From the NCBI GenBank assembly GCA_033239525.1, contig BSYO01000026.1:6262001-6326000 (forward strand): a DNA stretch of 64,000 nucleotides, read 5' to 3'. The stretch comes from Nepenthes gracilis (Eukaryota > Streptophyta > Magnoliopsida > Caryophyllales > Nepenthaceae). The position numbers and the translations under genes are program-made. Of this stretch, positions 1 through 10,684 are shown piece by piece (positions within the stretch are counted from its first letter, which is position 1; each line of letters starts with the position of its first letter). The notes under the pieces were generated by a model. The model had not been told where the DNA came from. It made no database searches and worked only from the letters and a program-made list of their open reading frames with translations.

Positions 1-54
1 CAGTAGGCTTTAACATTACACATGTTATGACTGTAAGTTGGTTTCTTTCATGCC

Positions 55-620
55 TATATTATGAACACTTGTTAGCAATAAAGTGGATCCTAAAACATCT
101 AATAGGCACTTTCAAGTATTGCTTGAGCTTTGAAATTGGAGAGTTTGCATTAAATGGACGCTGGAATGCAGATTTGGTTTGAGATGATGACACTAAGAAG
201 TCTACTTTGGAGTACCAATGCCTTTTTAGTGAGAACTGTGCCATAACAATTGTAAGTACAAAAATACATAACATTATCCACTATAGAGACTAAGTATGCT
301 GTCATCATAAAGGTGGATAAGGAACTCTTGTGGAGACAATTCTATAAGAATTGGACCAAAAGATAGATGAATTTATACTAGATTGTGACAGTTATAGAAC
401 AATTCATCTCACTCAAAATTCAGCATTTCACTATTAAACAAAACACTTTAATATAGAGTATTATTAGATACATAAAGCTTTAAAGGTGAAAAAAATTCAA
501 TTGTAGAAGCTATATATTGACCCAAATGGTGCGGATTTGTTAACAAAGCCATTGCCCAAAAAAAAAAGTTAGGAGCTTATAGGAAGTTGGCAGGAATGAC
601 TAAATTCCCACATGGTCTTT
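55..620 (+). pseudogene. Ty1/copia RNase H fragment, decayed
   Basis: Translating the + strand in shifting frames gives pieces of the copia RNase H C-terminus: IKWILKHLIGT near 75-105, ADLV-DDD near 170-190, ILDCDS followed by IHLTQNSAFH near 375-430, and GADLLTKPLPKK near 528-570. These match the order of the usual copia blocks (W..LRYLKGT, ADWAGD, CDNQSAI-LAKNP, TKHID, AD-LTKPL). Many stops and frameshifts are present, so this is dead sequence. Only the 3' end of the polyprotein is inside the window. Known of the family: RNase H is the last pol domain of Ty1/copia elements. Confidence 0.8.
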
Positions 621-1144
621 AAGGGTGAAAAATATTAGAGTTGGTTACCCTTGTATAAGTCCCATGCCTATATTTACTTTGATTGAATCAATGAAAAGTT
701 TCCTTATTTACTCAATTATACTAAAGAAAGGTAGTATGAATATATGAAAACAGAATTCAGGCCGGCCAAACTCAGGTAGTCAGATAAGATCTAGGCTATT
801 AGTGCAAGGTGCCAGGTTGTTAGGATATTGGGTGACAGGAGTACTGGATGTCTTGAGTGCCTTTTTTGGAGTATAGGACTACTAAATTGGCAAAGGTACA
901 AGGCATGAACAAGTGGGGTTGTGAATGTAAGGCCAGAGTTCTTGATTATGATAATTATAGGTAATTAAGTTAATATAATTAAAATTGGGATAAAAGGATA
1001 TGAAAAATTGAATCAAAAATTAATATTGGACAGGTTGATTCGGTGCCTGAAGTTAACCCAACCCGCCCTTGAGCGCCATATCTAGTGGGGTCACACTTGA
1101 GGATTGCCCTGAGAACCGCTTGAGCGAGTGGTTGGCCGTGAATG
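621..1144. other. AT-rich stretch without a gene; possible copia 3' LTR remnant
   Basis: No coding signal was found. Its position directly after the copia RNase H end suggests it could hold remains of that element's 3' LTR, but no paired LTR is visible. Positions 1030-1140 contain a GC-richer run with GAGCGCC/CTTGAGCG motifs that also occur in the middle of several gypsy LTRs in this window. Confidence 0.35.
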
Positions 1145-2106
1145 TGTGACGGACCATGTCCTAAAATCCGTTATTAACCTTATTGATAACATTTTATCTT
1201 TTATTAATCAATATCATGATTAATGGGACGTGAGCCTTTCCTATGATTACTTTAATTCTCCTGTACATAAATAATAATCTCGATATATATAGGATCCAAA
1301 AATATCACCAACCTCTTTGGTGGCTCTAATATCAATCCAACAATAATATGATACCAACTTCGTGTTAATTAATGATGCCTACTAAATCAATAATATATAA
1401 ACCAGTGGAAACAGAAAATATTTACAACATTTGCCCAACCGATATAAAATTATTATTGAGATATATTGTTTCCTATATAGTCATCAAAATTGTCCAGATA
1501 CTCTACATTCTTTACAATCTACATCTAAAGTTAACTACAAAATAAAACTAACTACAATACATACTAACCTGAAAATAGAGGTTAGGAAAATAACATCTCT
1601 AGAGGCTATACTAAATTCTTTGAGCTTCACTCCTACTCATCAAGTAAGAATCCGTGTGGGTCATCTAAAAGGTTAAAAAATAGTAAAAGAGTGAGCCAAA
1701 TACTTAGTAAGATACAATATATAGCAAAGATCATACAATCTTTTTACTTAAAATATAATAGAAAGGAATAGAGATCATCATGGAATATCATAACTAAAAA
1801 TATGGTTAGAATATTTAGGCAATTATCTTTTGATATCTTATCTTGATCTTTTTTTTATCCTTTCTTTCAATCCATGTAGAAAATTTTCTTTTCTTTTCTT
1901 TTTCTTTAGGGATTAGGACCAGTTGGCATTACTAGTTAAAGGAGCGGTCAATCGAAACCTAAATTGTGTTTTTCCTCTATACAATCAAAGACTTAACCTT
2001 CTATTTAAGGACATGGAGGTAGGCCATCTACATATTATCTCCCTATACACCGAACCAAAATCACATTACAATATTTACTTATCAACTAACAATCTTCCAC
2101 TATAAT
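1145..2106 (-). mobile_element. Truncated 3' LTR of gypsy-1
   Basis: This block aligns by eye along its length with 18621-19581: the same start TGTGA(C/T)GGA, the same order of landmarks, and a shared end at CTTC(C/T)ACTATAAT. It represents the two copies of one LTR. In element (minus) orientation it ends in ...TCACA, a normal LTR terminus. Only the last ~960 bp survive. The remainder of the LTR and the PPT are missing, and the block abuts integrase directly. Small ORFs inside it are spurious. Confidence 0.7.
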
Positions 2107-3330
2107 TCCGGAGTATAGATACATGAAAAACATTGTTTACTTCCCCAACCGATAAGCTATTTCATCGACTCTCTCCAAAATTGCAAAGTAGCTAATAAAC
2201 CTTGACTTCAATTTTCCCTTGACCTCAAATCTGGATATACCTTTAGATGGTGACACTTTCAAGAAAATATAATCTCCAACTTCAAATTTTAGGTTCAATT
2301 TTCTTCAAACTGTATAGTTTTTCTGCCTACTCTAGGCCACTTTTAATTTTTTATGGATTATTTTGATTTTATTAGACATTTCCCTAATGATATCTAGCCC
2401 CATAAGTCTTCTATCACTCGTTTCCTCCTAATGAATTGGTGATCGACATTTTCTCACGTACAATGCCACAAAAGGGGCCATTTTAATACTCACCTGATAA
2501 CTGTTATTATAGGCGAATTCTACCAATACCAAATGATCATCCCAATTACCTTTTATTTCCAACACCGAAACCCATAGCATATCTTCTAAAATTTGGACCG
2601 TTCTTTCCAATTGTTGATCCATTTGTGAGTAATATACTGTGCTGAATTTCAACTCCGTCCCTAATTCCCAATGTAGGCTTTTCTAAAATTTGGAGATAAA
2701 TCTCGAGTCTCTATCTGATATAATCAAAGTTGGCACTCCATGCAATCTCATAATCTTCTTGATATACATTCGAGCTAATCAATCCCTAAAATAAGTTACC
2801 CGAATAGCTGAAAAATGTGTTGATTTTGTGAGCTGATCAATAATTACCCAAATAGTATCATGGTTCTTTAAAATTATTAACAATCCCATTACAAAATCTA
2901 TCGATATATCCTCTTACTTCCAACTTGGAGTAGGCAATGGTTGTAACAAATCAGGTGGCTTCTTACGCTCAATTTTTAACTGTTGACAAACCAAGCACCT
3001 TCCCACATAACCTGTAATTTCTTTTCTCATATTCCTCCACCAAAATATCTTCTTCAAATCTTTATATTCTTGTTGATACCTGGGTGAATAGTATACTTGA
3101 ATCAGTGAGCTTTCTTCATAATTTTCTTTTTTAATTCTCTAATATTTGGTACACAAATTCGATCCCAAAACCTCAAAAAATCATCAGCATGGATACTAAA
3201 ATCAACTCTAGAGTCCCAATTCATATCTCCAGTAATATTAGTTAAGAATGGATCATTCATCTATTCCTTCTTAAGTGCCTTAATATCTCTGATTGAATCT
3301 ACAAATACAATAGAATTATTCGATCACTTT
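2107..3330 (-). pseudogene. gypsy-1 integrase, decayed
   Basis: Minus-strand reading gives an integrase core in a short open piece at 2428-2652 (blocks like YYSQMDQQLERTVQILEDML and LVEFAYNNSYQ), then a C-terminal part with FEVGDYIFLKVSP, KGKLKSRFI and, one frame away, VNNVFHVSILRNY at 2107-2150. These are the standard integrase and post-core blocks of Tekay/Del-type chromoviruses. Stops and frameshifts abound. The sequence stops right after the FHVS block where the LTR fragment begins, so the true C-terminus (any chromodomain) has been lost. Confidence 0.85.
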
Positions 3331-4660
3331 GAACATATCTTTTAATATCACATTACTTCATACATTCTAATATCTCCATTTCTTTAATATTCAATTTAGC
3401 CACGAAGGTTGTCTGGGGACTTAAAGTATCTAACACCACGTTTTTCTTTCTAGCTTGATATTGAATTTTATAATCATAATTTTTTAAGAAATCCAACTAT
3501 CTCCTTTGTCTTATGTTCAACGCCTTCTGGGAGAATAAATATTTTAAATTTTTATAGTCTGAATATACCAAAAATTTTTATCGTATAAATAGTATCTCCA
3601 AATCTTCAAGGCAACGATTACTACGACCAACTCTAAGTCATGGGTCAAGTAGTTTTTTTCATAAGTCTTCAATTGTCTCGACCCATAAGCTATTACTTTT
3701 TCATGCTGTATTACTACACAACTAATCCCATCCTAGAAGCATCACAATAAACCACATATCTACCAGATCCTTCAGGAATTGTTAAGATCAGAGCAAAAGT
3801 CAATGGGTTTTTCAAATCCTGAAAACTTTGCTTGTATTTATCAGTCCAAATAAACTTAGCTTCTTTCTTCGTCAATTGACTTAATTGTATAGTAACTCTT
3901 GAAAATTTTTTACAAATCTCTGATAGTAGCCTACCATTCTAAGAAAATTTTGTACCTTAGTTACTATTTGTAGGTTGATTCCAATTAATAACAGTTTTAA
4001 TCTTTTTGGGATCAATAGATACACCTTCCTTTGATATAGTATGTCCCAAGAATACTACTTCCTTCAGCCAAAACTCAAACCTTTTCAACTTAGTATACAA
4101 TTTCTTTTCCTAAAGTGTTTGAAACACAATTCTTAAATGTGCCTCGTGATCTTCATAACTTGTCGAGTAGATTAATGCGTCATCAATAATATAACTACAA
4201 GTTTATCCAGATATGGCTAAAATACTCAATTTATTAAATTCATAAAGGCTATAGGGGTATTAGTCAATCCAAATGGTATGACTAAAAACTCGTAATACTC
4301 ATACCTTGTTTAGAATGCACTCTTCGGTACATCCTCATTCTTAATCTTCAGTTGATGGTATCCTGAATGGAGATCAATTTTGAAAAATACATATGCCTCT
4401 TACAATTGATTGAATAAATAATTAATCTTCAATAATGGGTACTTATCCTTGATGGTGATCTTATTTAGTTCCTAGTAGTCAACACACAGCCGTAGTGATC
4501 CATCTTTTTCTTCACAAATAATTACTGGAACACTCCAAGGAGAAACATTTGGTTGGATAAATCATTTCTCCAGAAGTTCATGCAATTGCTACCTTAATTT
4601 CTTTAATTCCGCTAGTGCCATTCCGTATGATATTTTTGAAATTAGTACTGATCCTAGAAT
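3331..4660 (-). pseudogene. gypsy-1 reverse transcriptase and RNase H, decayed
   Basis: Read on the minus strand, recognisable RT blocks follow in order: a DGSLRLCVDY-like block near 4480-4505, KIDLHSGYHQLKI near 4340-4380, YEFLVIPFGLTN near 4260-4300, and the catalytic box as IIDDALIYS near 4165-4190 after a frame change. RNase H pieces ([22 protein letters not shown]) lie near 3480-3570. The reading frame is broken many times. Known: this domain order is that of Ty3/gypsy pol, and the wording is closest to chromoviruses. Confidence 0.85.
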
Positions 4661-4665
4661 AACCT

Positions 4666-5334
4666 TTATTTCAAATTCAATATCTCGATATGGTAGCAAA
4701 TCAGTTGATTCTTCAGAAAAATATCCTCAAATTCACAGACCACTGGAATATCATTTGTTGGCACATCATGACTCCTAATTGTACTGGGATACGCCAAATG
4801 GGCTTTACATCCATCCTTTATCAAATGATGAGCGTGCAAAGTTGAAATAAAATAAGGCAACTCCTTCCGCACTATCCATTGGAAATAAAACGGTTCACAT
4901 CTTGGAATGGCGAAATGAACTCATTTATGGAAATAACCACCGTTAGCATAATAACTTTTTAACCAATCTATATCCAAAATCACATCAAAATCATATATCT
5001 TTAATAATATCAAATCCACGACCAGCTGCAATTCACCTACCCATACTTTACACCTCAGACACATAATATCCATCATCATAGATGATCCCACCGATGTTGA
5101 TACAACTAATACATATTTTAGAATATGAATGGGTGATAATAAATGACACACAAATCTCGAAGATACAAAAGAGTGAGTGGAACCTGAATCGAAAAGTACA
5201 TGAGCAGGAGTACCAAAAATAGAAAGAGTACCTTCCACAACATTTAGGGTCGCTTTTGCATCCTGAATTTTGGCTGTAAAAGCTTTGCCTGGAACACTTA
5301 GTTTCTCGCCAATGGCTTCCTTGGCTTCGGACAT
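4666..5334 (-). pseudogene. gypsy-1 aspartic protease and protease-RT linker
   Basis: An open piece of 137 codons (4921-5334) carries the retropepsin active site as LFDSGSTHSFVS and the later block DVILDIDWL, in the spacing usual for gypsy proteases. A second open piece (4666-4872) carries the linker DIPVVCEFEDIF that normally precedes RT (compare DIPVVREFPDVF in the family). The two pieces are separated by a stop or frameshift, so the polyprotein is not continuous. Confidence 0.85.
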
Positions 5335-6277
5335 TTTTTAATCAAGTGACCAATTTGACCATAATTAAAACAAGCTCCCGAAGATTTATAACAAGGCTTT
5401 CCTCCATGCTATTTCCTAAATTGTGGCACGCTATTGTGGCTACCGCTGCCGTTGGACTCCGTCTCACCATGGCTCCATTTTCTTCGTTCACTTCTCCTTC
5501 GTTCTCACATTCTTTAAAGGTGCTCCTGACGTTGAATCTGAACCCGCTGTTGGGCCTCCTCGACTTCCCGGTCTCTTCCCAGAGAACTTCTCACTTTCAA
5601 ACTCTTTTTCAAATAAAAGAGCTTGATCCAAGATATTCCCATAAGTCCACAATTTCAAGGTCACTAGTTGCTTCCTAATCTCATCCTATAACCCGAATTA
5701 AAAATTTTGTGCTTTTCTTACATCATCTTGAACAATATGCAGTACATAACAGGATAATTCTGTAAATTTTGTATCATATTCTACCACCGATCTATTCCTT
5801 TGCCGCAGTCAAGCAAATTCATCTTCCTTTTACTCCTGTAGATTTGTCAGAAAATATTTTTCTAAAAAATATTTTCTTAAGCATATCCTAGGTAATTTCA
5901 TTCTTAACTATTCCCATTGCCCTCTTGTGTATGGCCTACTAATGATTTGCTTCCCCTTCTAACTTATAGGTTGCAAAGGTTACCTTGTCCTCCTTTGGAT
6001 AACGGATCACTGAAAAGATCTTCTCGATTTTCCTGATCCAAGTTTCTTCTTTAGTTGGATAAAGATTTTCTATAAATTTTGGTACTCGTTCATTTGTAAA
6101 TCTTTCATAAGCCGTCACTCCTAGATTTACTAGGGGTGGAACTAAGGCTGGTTCTCAGTGTTGCTACTTCTGAGTCATTCTTTCTATAATATCTCCCTTT
6201 CTTCCCATAATATTTAGATCTCCTCCCAATCTAGTTGAGAGTTATTTCCCGGGCCCTTTCCTTTGTTGCCCATCTTC
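5335..6277 (-). pseudogene. gypsy-1 gag with CCHC knuckle, decayed and split
   Basis: On the minus strand a zinc knuckle is visible just upstream of protease at about 5340-5385, reading CFNYGQIGHLIKKC; the second cysteine is replaced by tyrosine. Upstream the capsid part is broken by many stops. The N-terminus begins near 6270 with MGNKGKGPGN. The gag start/leader region was then hit by the Tat-1 insertion, whose target duplication AGTCC lies at 6278-6282 and 18429-18433. Confidence 0.75.
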
Positions 6278-6282
6278 AGTCC
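6278..6282. repeat. Target site duplication AGTCC, left copy
   Basis: AGTCC lies immediately left of the Tat-1 LTR and is repeated at 18429-18433 immediately right of the other LTR. Five bases is the normal duplication for Ty3/gypsy integrases. Confidence 0.93.
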
Positions 6283-7250
6283 TGTTGCGTCCCGGGTCTG
6301 CGATTGTCGTACGGATTAGAGAGCTTTCGAATTTCTTAGCGTGCGGCGGCGTCAGGAGAAGGGTCCGGTTTCCGTCTCTATGTACCTGGACCTGCACAAC
6401 ACAAACAACAAAAAAGAGGTCAGAGGTCCGGCAGGATTTCTCCCACCGAGGCCGCTCGACGCTCAAGTCAGCAAATTCCCACAATGAACGGAAATGGCGC
6501 ACGCCAAGGGCGGTGCACGGATGAATACTGTGAAAGCGTAAGAGATGCTCGTGTGATGGTATGGAGAATGTGGTGAGCAGGTTGTGGAAGGTCTGACTTC
6601 CTTGATGCACCGCAATGGGTGGCTAACTTTCCCGTAGTCTGAGTAGACGTGGGGTGAGTAATCGTGAGCTTGCTTTTGCTGGACGGAATTGAGTTTATCC
6701 TCAGTTCCAACTCAGAGCTGGTTGAGTTTGATTCAGAATCAGCATTCAGCCAGAAGAAGATGAAGAAGAGATCGAAGAAGAAGATCCTTTTCTCTGCGGG
6801 GCGTGGGGGCTCTTATAGGCCTCTCCCCTTGGACTCTGGGTGCCAGAATGCCCGTTGCTAGGGCTTCTGTGCCGTTGGTCACTGCTGTGGACCGCCGGTC
6901 ATGTCGGTTGTCCTCTTGCCGTGGCTGGCACGCTTCTGAGCGCTACCAGCCACGCTCGATTTTTCCCTGAGCGGGGATTGGTTGGTTGCCTGCAGGCGGC
7001 TGCGGGAGCCGTTGGCGCTGCACCAGCCACTCCTCTATTGGCTAGCCTTTCCGTCTTTTCCGCCTGTTTCCCGGCGACGCATTAAATGCGTTGCAGGGCT
7101 CCGTTGCCTCCTGCCATCATGGGCTCTGCACGCGTCTCTTGACCACTGGGCTGGGCTGACCATCTCACGTGGGCTTTTGGACCCTTCGTGGGCCACTGTA
7201 TCCTTCATGGGCTTGGCAATTCTTTATGGGCAAGGACATGGGACCCAACA
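6283..7250 (-). mobile_element. Tat-1 3' LTR (968 bp)
   Basis: Begins TGTTGCGTCC and ends GGGACCCAACA on the + strand, like the partner at 17566-18428. A minus-strand TATA element is contained in the reverse complement of CTTATAGG near 6811-6818. It differs from the partner LTR by substitutions and by several indels, including a longer, GC-rich middle section (about 6865-7130) and loss of a short AAGAAGAAGGAAG-like block. The two LTRs are therefore clearly diverged and the insertion is not recent. Small ORFs in it are spurious. Confidence 0.92.
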
Positions 7251-7263
7251 CTAGCCCCCCATG
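7251..7263 (-). promoter_or_regulatory. Tat-1 polypurine tract
   Basis: The minus strand reads ATGGGGGGCTAG directly before the 3' LTR start TGTTGGGTCC. A G-rich run at this exact place is the expected plus-strand primer for reverse transcription. Confidence 0.8.
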
Positions 7264-7537
7264 CCTGGGCCGGCCAGCGGTCGGGCCTGGCATGTCCTTT
7301 GGGCCCATTCCGCAATTTCATGCCCTTCCTCGTGTTGCGTTATCATTCGTCACTTTCTGAGTTTGCGCCTTCCCCAGGAGCCAGGGTAGGCTTTTCAGGC
7401 ACTGCCATGACTCGTCATTTCGCTAGGCGAGATTCGCGTGCCTCGGGTTGTGTCTGACCAGGGGTCTCCCCTGTTCCATGAAAGACGTCCGCTAGATGCC
7501 GTGTTGCATTGGGTAAAAGGATGGCTTGCGCCTTGCC

Positions 7538-7760
7538 TATAAATAAGAGGGGTACTCATGCAAGTGGAGTTCATCCCTTAGCAGCCAGCAGAGAGGCAAT
7601 GAGAAGATTCTGGCTTTCCCCGCCCTTGGCGGGCGTTCGAGAAGGAGTTGAATAGATCAGCCGAATGCTTGAAGCTCTTGATGAAGACTGTTGTAACCCT
7701 CATCCTGCAATTTTCCTTCTTTGCTAACGAGGGTGGCTCGGCCATTCCGCTGTCGCCGCT
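7538..7760 (+). pseudogene. Possible third antisense promoter with gene remnant
   Basis: A strong TATA box (TATAAATA, 7538-7545) lies on the + strand, opposite to the element's own transcription, followed by a short leader. Within 200 bases comes a tail (ACTGTTGTAACC near 7685-7697) that resembles the 3' UTR of the next unit (GTTGTAACGGG near 9295). I infer a severely deleted copy of the antisense gene found twice downstream. The resemblance is short and could be chance. Confidence 0.35.
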
Positions 7761-7763
7761 TAT

Positions 7764-8430
7764 CCTTCTGTGGTTGTGGCTCACCCGAACGCAGGGTAGA
7801 GTCTTGGCAGCATCCCTGCGGGTATGTTCACCTGTCTGCAGATGCTGCCGCTCGTGATCTCCCTATTAGTTGGGCTAGAGCGTCAACCATGGAAGGATCT
7901 CGAGGTCGGAGCCCTCCGTGGGGAGCTGGGTTTCTCACCCTACTTCCTCTAAGTGCTTTCCTGACCTTGGTGCTTCCCGCACCCTGGTGGATGATGCTTC
8001 GGTGACCTCCACCAGGGGATGCTCTGCGCCTCCAAACCAGTCCGCTCGGTGAACCACTGATGGCTCCAACCGTGGGGATTCCATGCGGACCACGTTTGCC
8101 CAGCTCATCTGGGACATGGTAGGGGAGCATACGGGGCTTCGCACCATTGTCTTCCTTCATCTTGTTTGTGTGTACTCTTTTCCGTTGCCAGGCGTTTTGC
8201 CCTAGAGATCTGCGTGTAACTCTGTGGGAGCTCGAGGAGTCCCTGTCAGCAATCTCGTCTCCTGGGGTGACCGGTGCATTTAATTCCTGCGCGGTCAGGA
8301 GACGTCGCATCGTGGAGCCTCACTTTGGAAATGCGTGAGGTTTCATGAGCCCTCCACGTGTAAAATCCCCACTGGCCATGCCTTAATGCTTCCTGTCCTT
8401 CAGAGTTGCCGCCTTTTCGGGAGAAAACTC
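7764..8430 (+). other. Tat-1 spacer between antisense units
   Basis: GC-rich, with overlapping short ORFs on both strands but no recognisable domain. The segment 8230-8430 lies in the same relative position to the next TATA box as 9400-9610 does to the following one and shares short blocks with it, such as a TTTAAT near a GCG-GGT context. It is read here as upstream promoter DNA of the antisense units. Confidence 0.3.
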
Positions 8431-8433
8431 ATC

Positions 8434-8441
8434 TATTTAAA
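8434..8441 (+). promoter_or_regulatory. TATA box of antisense unit 2
   Basis: TATTTAAA on the + strand, about 100 bases before the ATG at 8536. The identical octamer stands at a similar distance (79 bases) before the ATG of antisense unit 1. Confidence 0.55.
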
Positions 8442-8535
8442 CATGCCGTTTTCTCCTTGGACCTGGCACTTCTTTGCGCTTGTACGTTTATTCGCAGTTT
8501 GCTCTTCCTGTGCGTGTTTTCTTGCTGCGAAATCG

Positions 8536-9243
8536 ATGGAAGATTCCTCTTACGACTCGGAACGCTCTTCTGATGAGTCTGAGTTTGGCTCTCACACTCC
8601 CGTGTCTTTAGGAGCCGGTGCTTTAGGAGGGCTTGCCTCTGAAGCCACGGTCGCTGGTCCTTCTCAGAGTCGGGGAGCGCCTCAGGGTTTCGAGAGGGTC
8701 TAGCCGCGTCGGGGGGCGGCTGCAGCTGAGGCGGAGTGGTTAAGGGCCCGCGTCGCACATTTGGAAAGTGCTTGGTCCGAGTCGGAAGCAAGGGCCACCC
8801 GTCTTGTGGGTGCCAATGTGGGGGCGCAGGCCCACATATTGGCCCTTGAAGGAGAGGTTGAGCAACTCAAGCGACAACACGAGGCTGAGGTCGCTAGGCT
8901 GCGGTCGGAGGCCAGGGTCACTCGTCTTGTTGGTGCCAATGTGGAGACACAGGCCCGCGCATTGGCGCTTGAAGAAGAGATCGAGCGACTCAAGCAACAA
9001 CATGAGGCTGAGGTTGCTGGGTTGCGGTCGGAGTTGAGGACGAGGCTTCGGCCAGAGGGAGTGAACCCTGCCTTGGAGCAGAGTTATTTTGACGTCGTTA
9101 GGCTTTGCCGAAGGCTGGCCTCGCTGGAGGATCCAAGCTTCCGCGTGGGTGTTCTAGATCCTCGCAACTCGCTTGCCAGAGCTCGAGATCAGTTGGTGGA
9201 TTACCACGTCCAAAGCTCTTCCACTGGCCATTGGGACCATTAG
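8536..9243 (+). pseudogene. Antisense ORF 2 of Tat-1, coiled-coil protein with one amber stop
   Basis: Read from ATG 8536, one frame runs 236 codons to a TAG at 9241-9243, interrupted only by a TAG at 8701-8703 (codon 56). The first part is Ser/Asp/Glu-rich. The second is a long heptad-like coiled coil containing a direct duplication of 41 residues (LVGANV...LRSE) with a 123-bp period around 8795-9040. The C-terminal block YFDVVRLCRRLASL resembles the block YWDGIRLCRKIASL at the end of antisense ORF 1, so the two are paralogues. Unit 2 lacks the PF04195-like central domain. Its strand is opposite to gag-pol. Extra ORFs on either strand between pol and the 3' LTR are known in Tat elements; their function is unknown. 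Confidence 0.65.
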
Positions 9244-9610
9244 CTTATTGTTTCTTTTTGCTATTGCACTTCTTCTTCTTCTTTTTGTAACCGTTGTAAC
9301 GGGATCTGTTGATATAATGAAAGTTGCTATTTCGTCGCACCTTTTTTTTTCCGGATTTCCTGCTTCTTGATTGGTTTTTTCGTTTTGTACTACCGTGCAC
9401 CTCTTCATGGGCTCCGCTATCGTGAGCCTTTATTTAATGCGGTGGTGCCAGCGTGGATCCTCGCCATACAGCTAAGGGGATGCGCCTGTTAGTCTGGCGT
9501 TTGGCCATGATTACGGACGATTTTGGATCTTGCGGTGCGTTGTGAAGCCAACACGTGTCCCAATCGCCCGTGGCGGTGTCGCTTTGGCTTCCCGCCTTTT
9601 GGCTTCCCGT
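9244..9610 (+). other. 3' UTR of antisense unit 2 and upstream region of unit 1
   Basis: After the stop come a T-rich stretch and ATAATGAAAGTTGC (near 9314), which parallels ATGAATGAAAAGTGTC after ORF 1 (near 11893); both resemble plant polyadenylation regions. No other coding signal was found. Confidence 0.4.
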
Positions 9611-9614
9611 TGCC

Positions 9615-9622
9615 TATTTAAA
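9615..9622 (+). promoter_or_regulatory. TATA box of antisense unit 1
   Basis: TATTTAAA on the + strand, 79 bases before the ATG at 9694, in a pyrimidine-rich context typical of plant core promoters. Confidence 0.55.
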
Positions 9623-10457
9623 CAAATCGGGAGTTGCTTCCTTTCCTCTATTGATATTTTTCCTGCAATGCACTTGCGACTTCCGAGAGAGAAATGGCGA
9701 TAAAGAGAGAAAGCTCTTCTTCTTCCCAGGCTCCCAGAGCCGCACGTCATGGCGTTCACAACACCAAGTCCGTCTTGACTGCAGGAGCCATTGCTTCTCT
9801 CGTGGTCAACTACAGCCTTCCCAGCGATTGGAGTTACCGTGCTCCTGGCGCACTGGATAGAGCCAGCGCCCCCCCAGCGGGCTTCATTACGGTGTACGAG
9901 CACCATCTGAGGGGGGGCTTCGTTACCCGACGCACTGCACGCTATATGCGCTGGTGGACGTGCTGGGAGTTCCGATGGCAAGGCTGCACCCCAACGCCTT
10001 GCGCTATCTGGTGTTCCTGTGTATTTTTGCCATCCTTCACGGCGGCTCATTTGATGCCAAGGTAGCGAGATTGATCTTCTGGTTCACGGAGTCGGAGGAT
10101 TGGGTGTCGATGTCCCCCAGGGCGGGGTTTCGCTTTCGCGGCACCAACCCTGACATGGTGAAGGGCTGGAAGGAGCACTTCTTCTTTTTGCAGGAGCCCC
10201 CTGACTCTGAGCTCTCGCGAGTGTGGGGCCCGATTTCAGAATACTTTCAGGACAGGCCAACTGATGAGAATGTTGCGGAGTCAGCGAAGCTGATATCTGT
10301 CATCAAGTCTGAAGAGGCGAAGTTCTCAATCCAGGGTTACTTCCTGACTTCCATCACGTTCGAGGCCTGCAAATGGGGGCCTCCTTCGGGATGGACGATC
10401 GTTGGACCGGGTAAGAGTGGTCCCAGAGATACAGCCACTCCTCCACCGTCCGGGGGG

Positions 10458-10473
10458 AACGAGGAGGAAAGCT
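10458..10473. repeat. SINE target duplication, left copy
   Basis: AACGAGGAGGAAAGCT, repeated at 10685-10700 on the other side of the SINE. Sixteen identical bases is typical of LINE-driven retroposition. The last T is ambiguous with the poly-T run. Confidence 0.9.
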
Positions 10474-10684
10474 TTTTTTTTTTTTTTTTTGGTAAGTTAA
10501 ACTGTGTTAAGGGTAAGCTTTTTATAGTGACTGGCCCCAACGCACTCGCGGCCCCATAACCCAGAAACCCCTTGCGGGATTTTTTGGGAGGCACAGTACC
10601 ACTTGGTGCTTCCGCGGGGGATTGAACCTGGGTGGGGGAGGCACACTTCCGTGTGTTTAACCACCAGGCCAATTCCGCTTCGAC
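10473..10684 (-). mobile_element. tRNA-derived SINE in antisense ORF 1
   Basis: The minus strand reads about 190 bases ending in a run of 18 A (18 T at 10473-10490 on the + strand), flanked by a perfect 16-bp duplication. Near its 5' end there is an A-box-like TGGCCTGGTGG (near 10665-10675), and about 35 bases further a pol III B box, GGTTCAATCC (near 10620-10630), as in tRNA-derived plant SINEs. No protein is encoded. It interrupts the antisense ORF, so it is the youngest layer in this nest: gypsy-1, then Tat-1, then SINE. I cannot name the SINE family. Confidence 0.88.

Noticed and set aside
60..620. Pararetrovirus fragment as an alternative for the left-edge RNase H
   Set aside because: The TKHFN and ADLLTKPL blocks are the copia RNase H end, not a caulimovirus.
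8301..8793. Minus-strand ORFs opposite antisense unit 2 as element genes
   Set aside because: Low-complexity shadows of the + strand frame; no capsid or enzyme motif.
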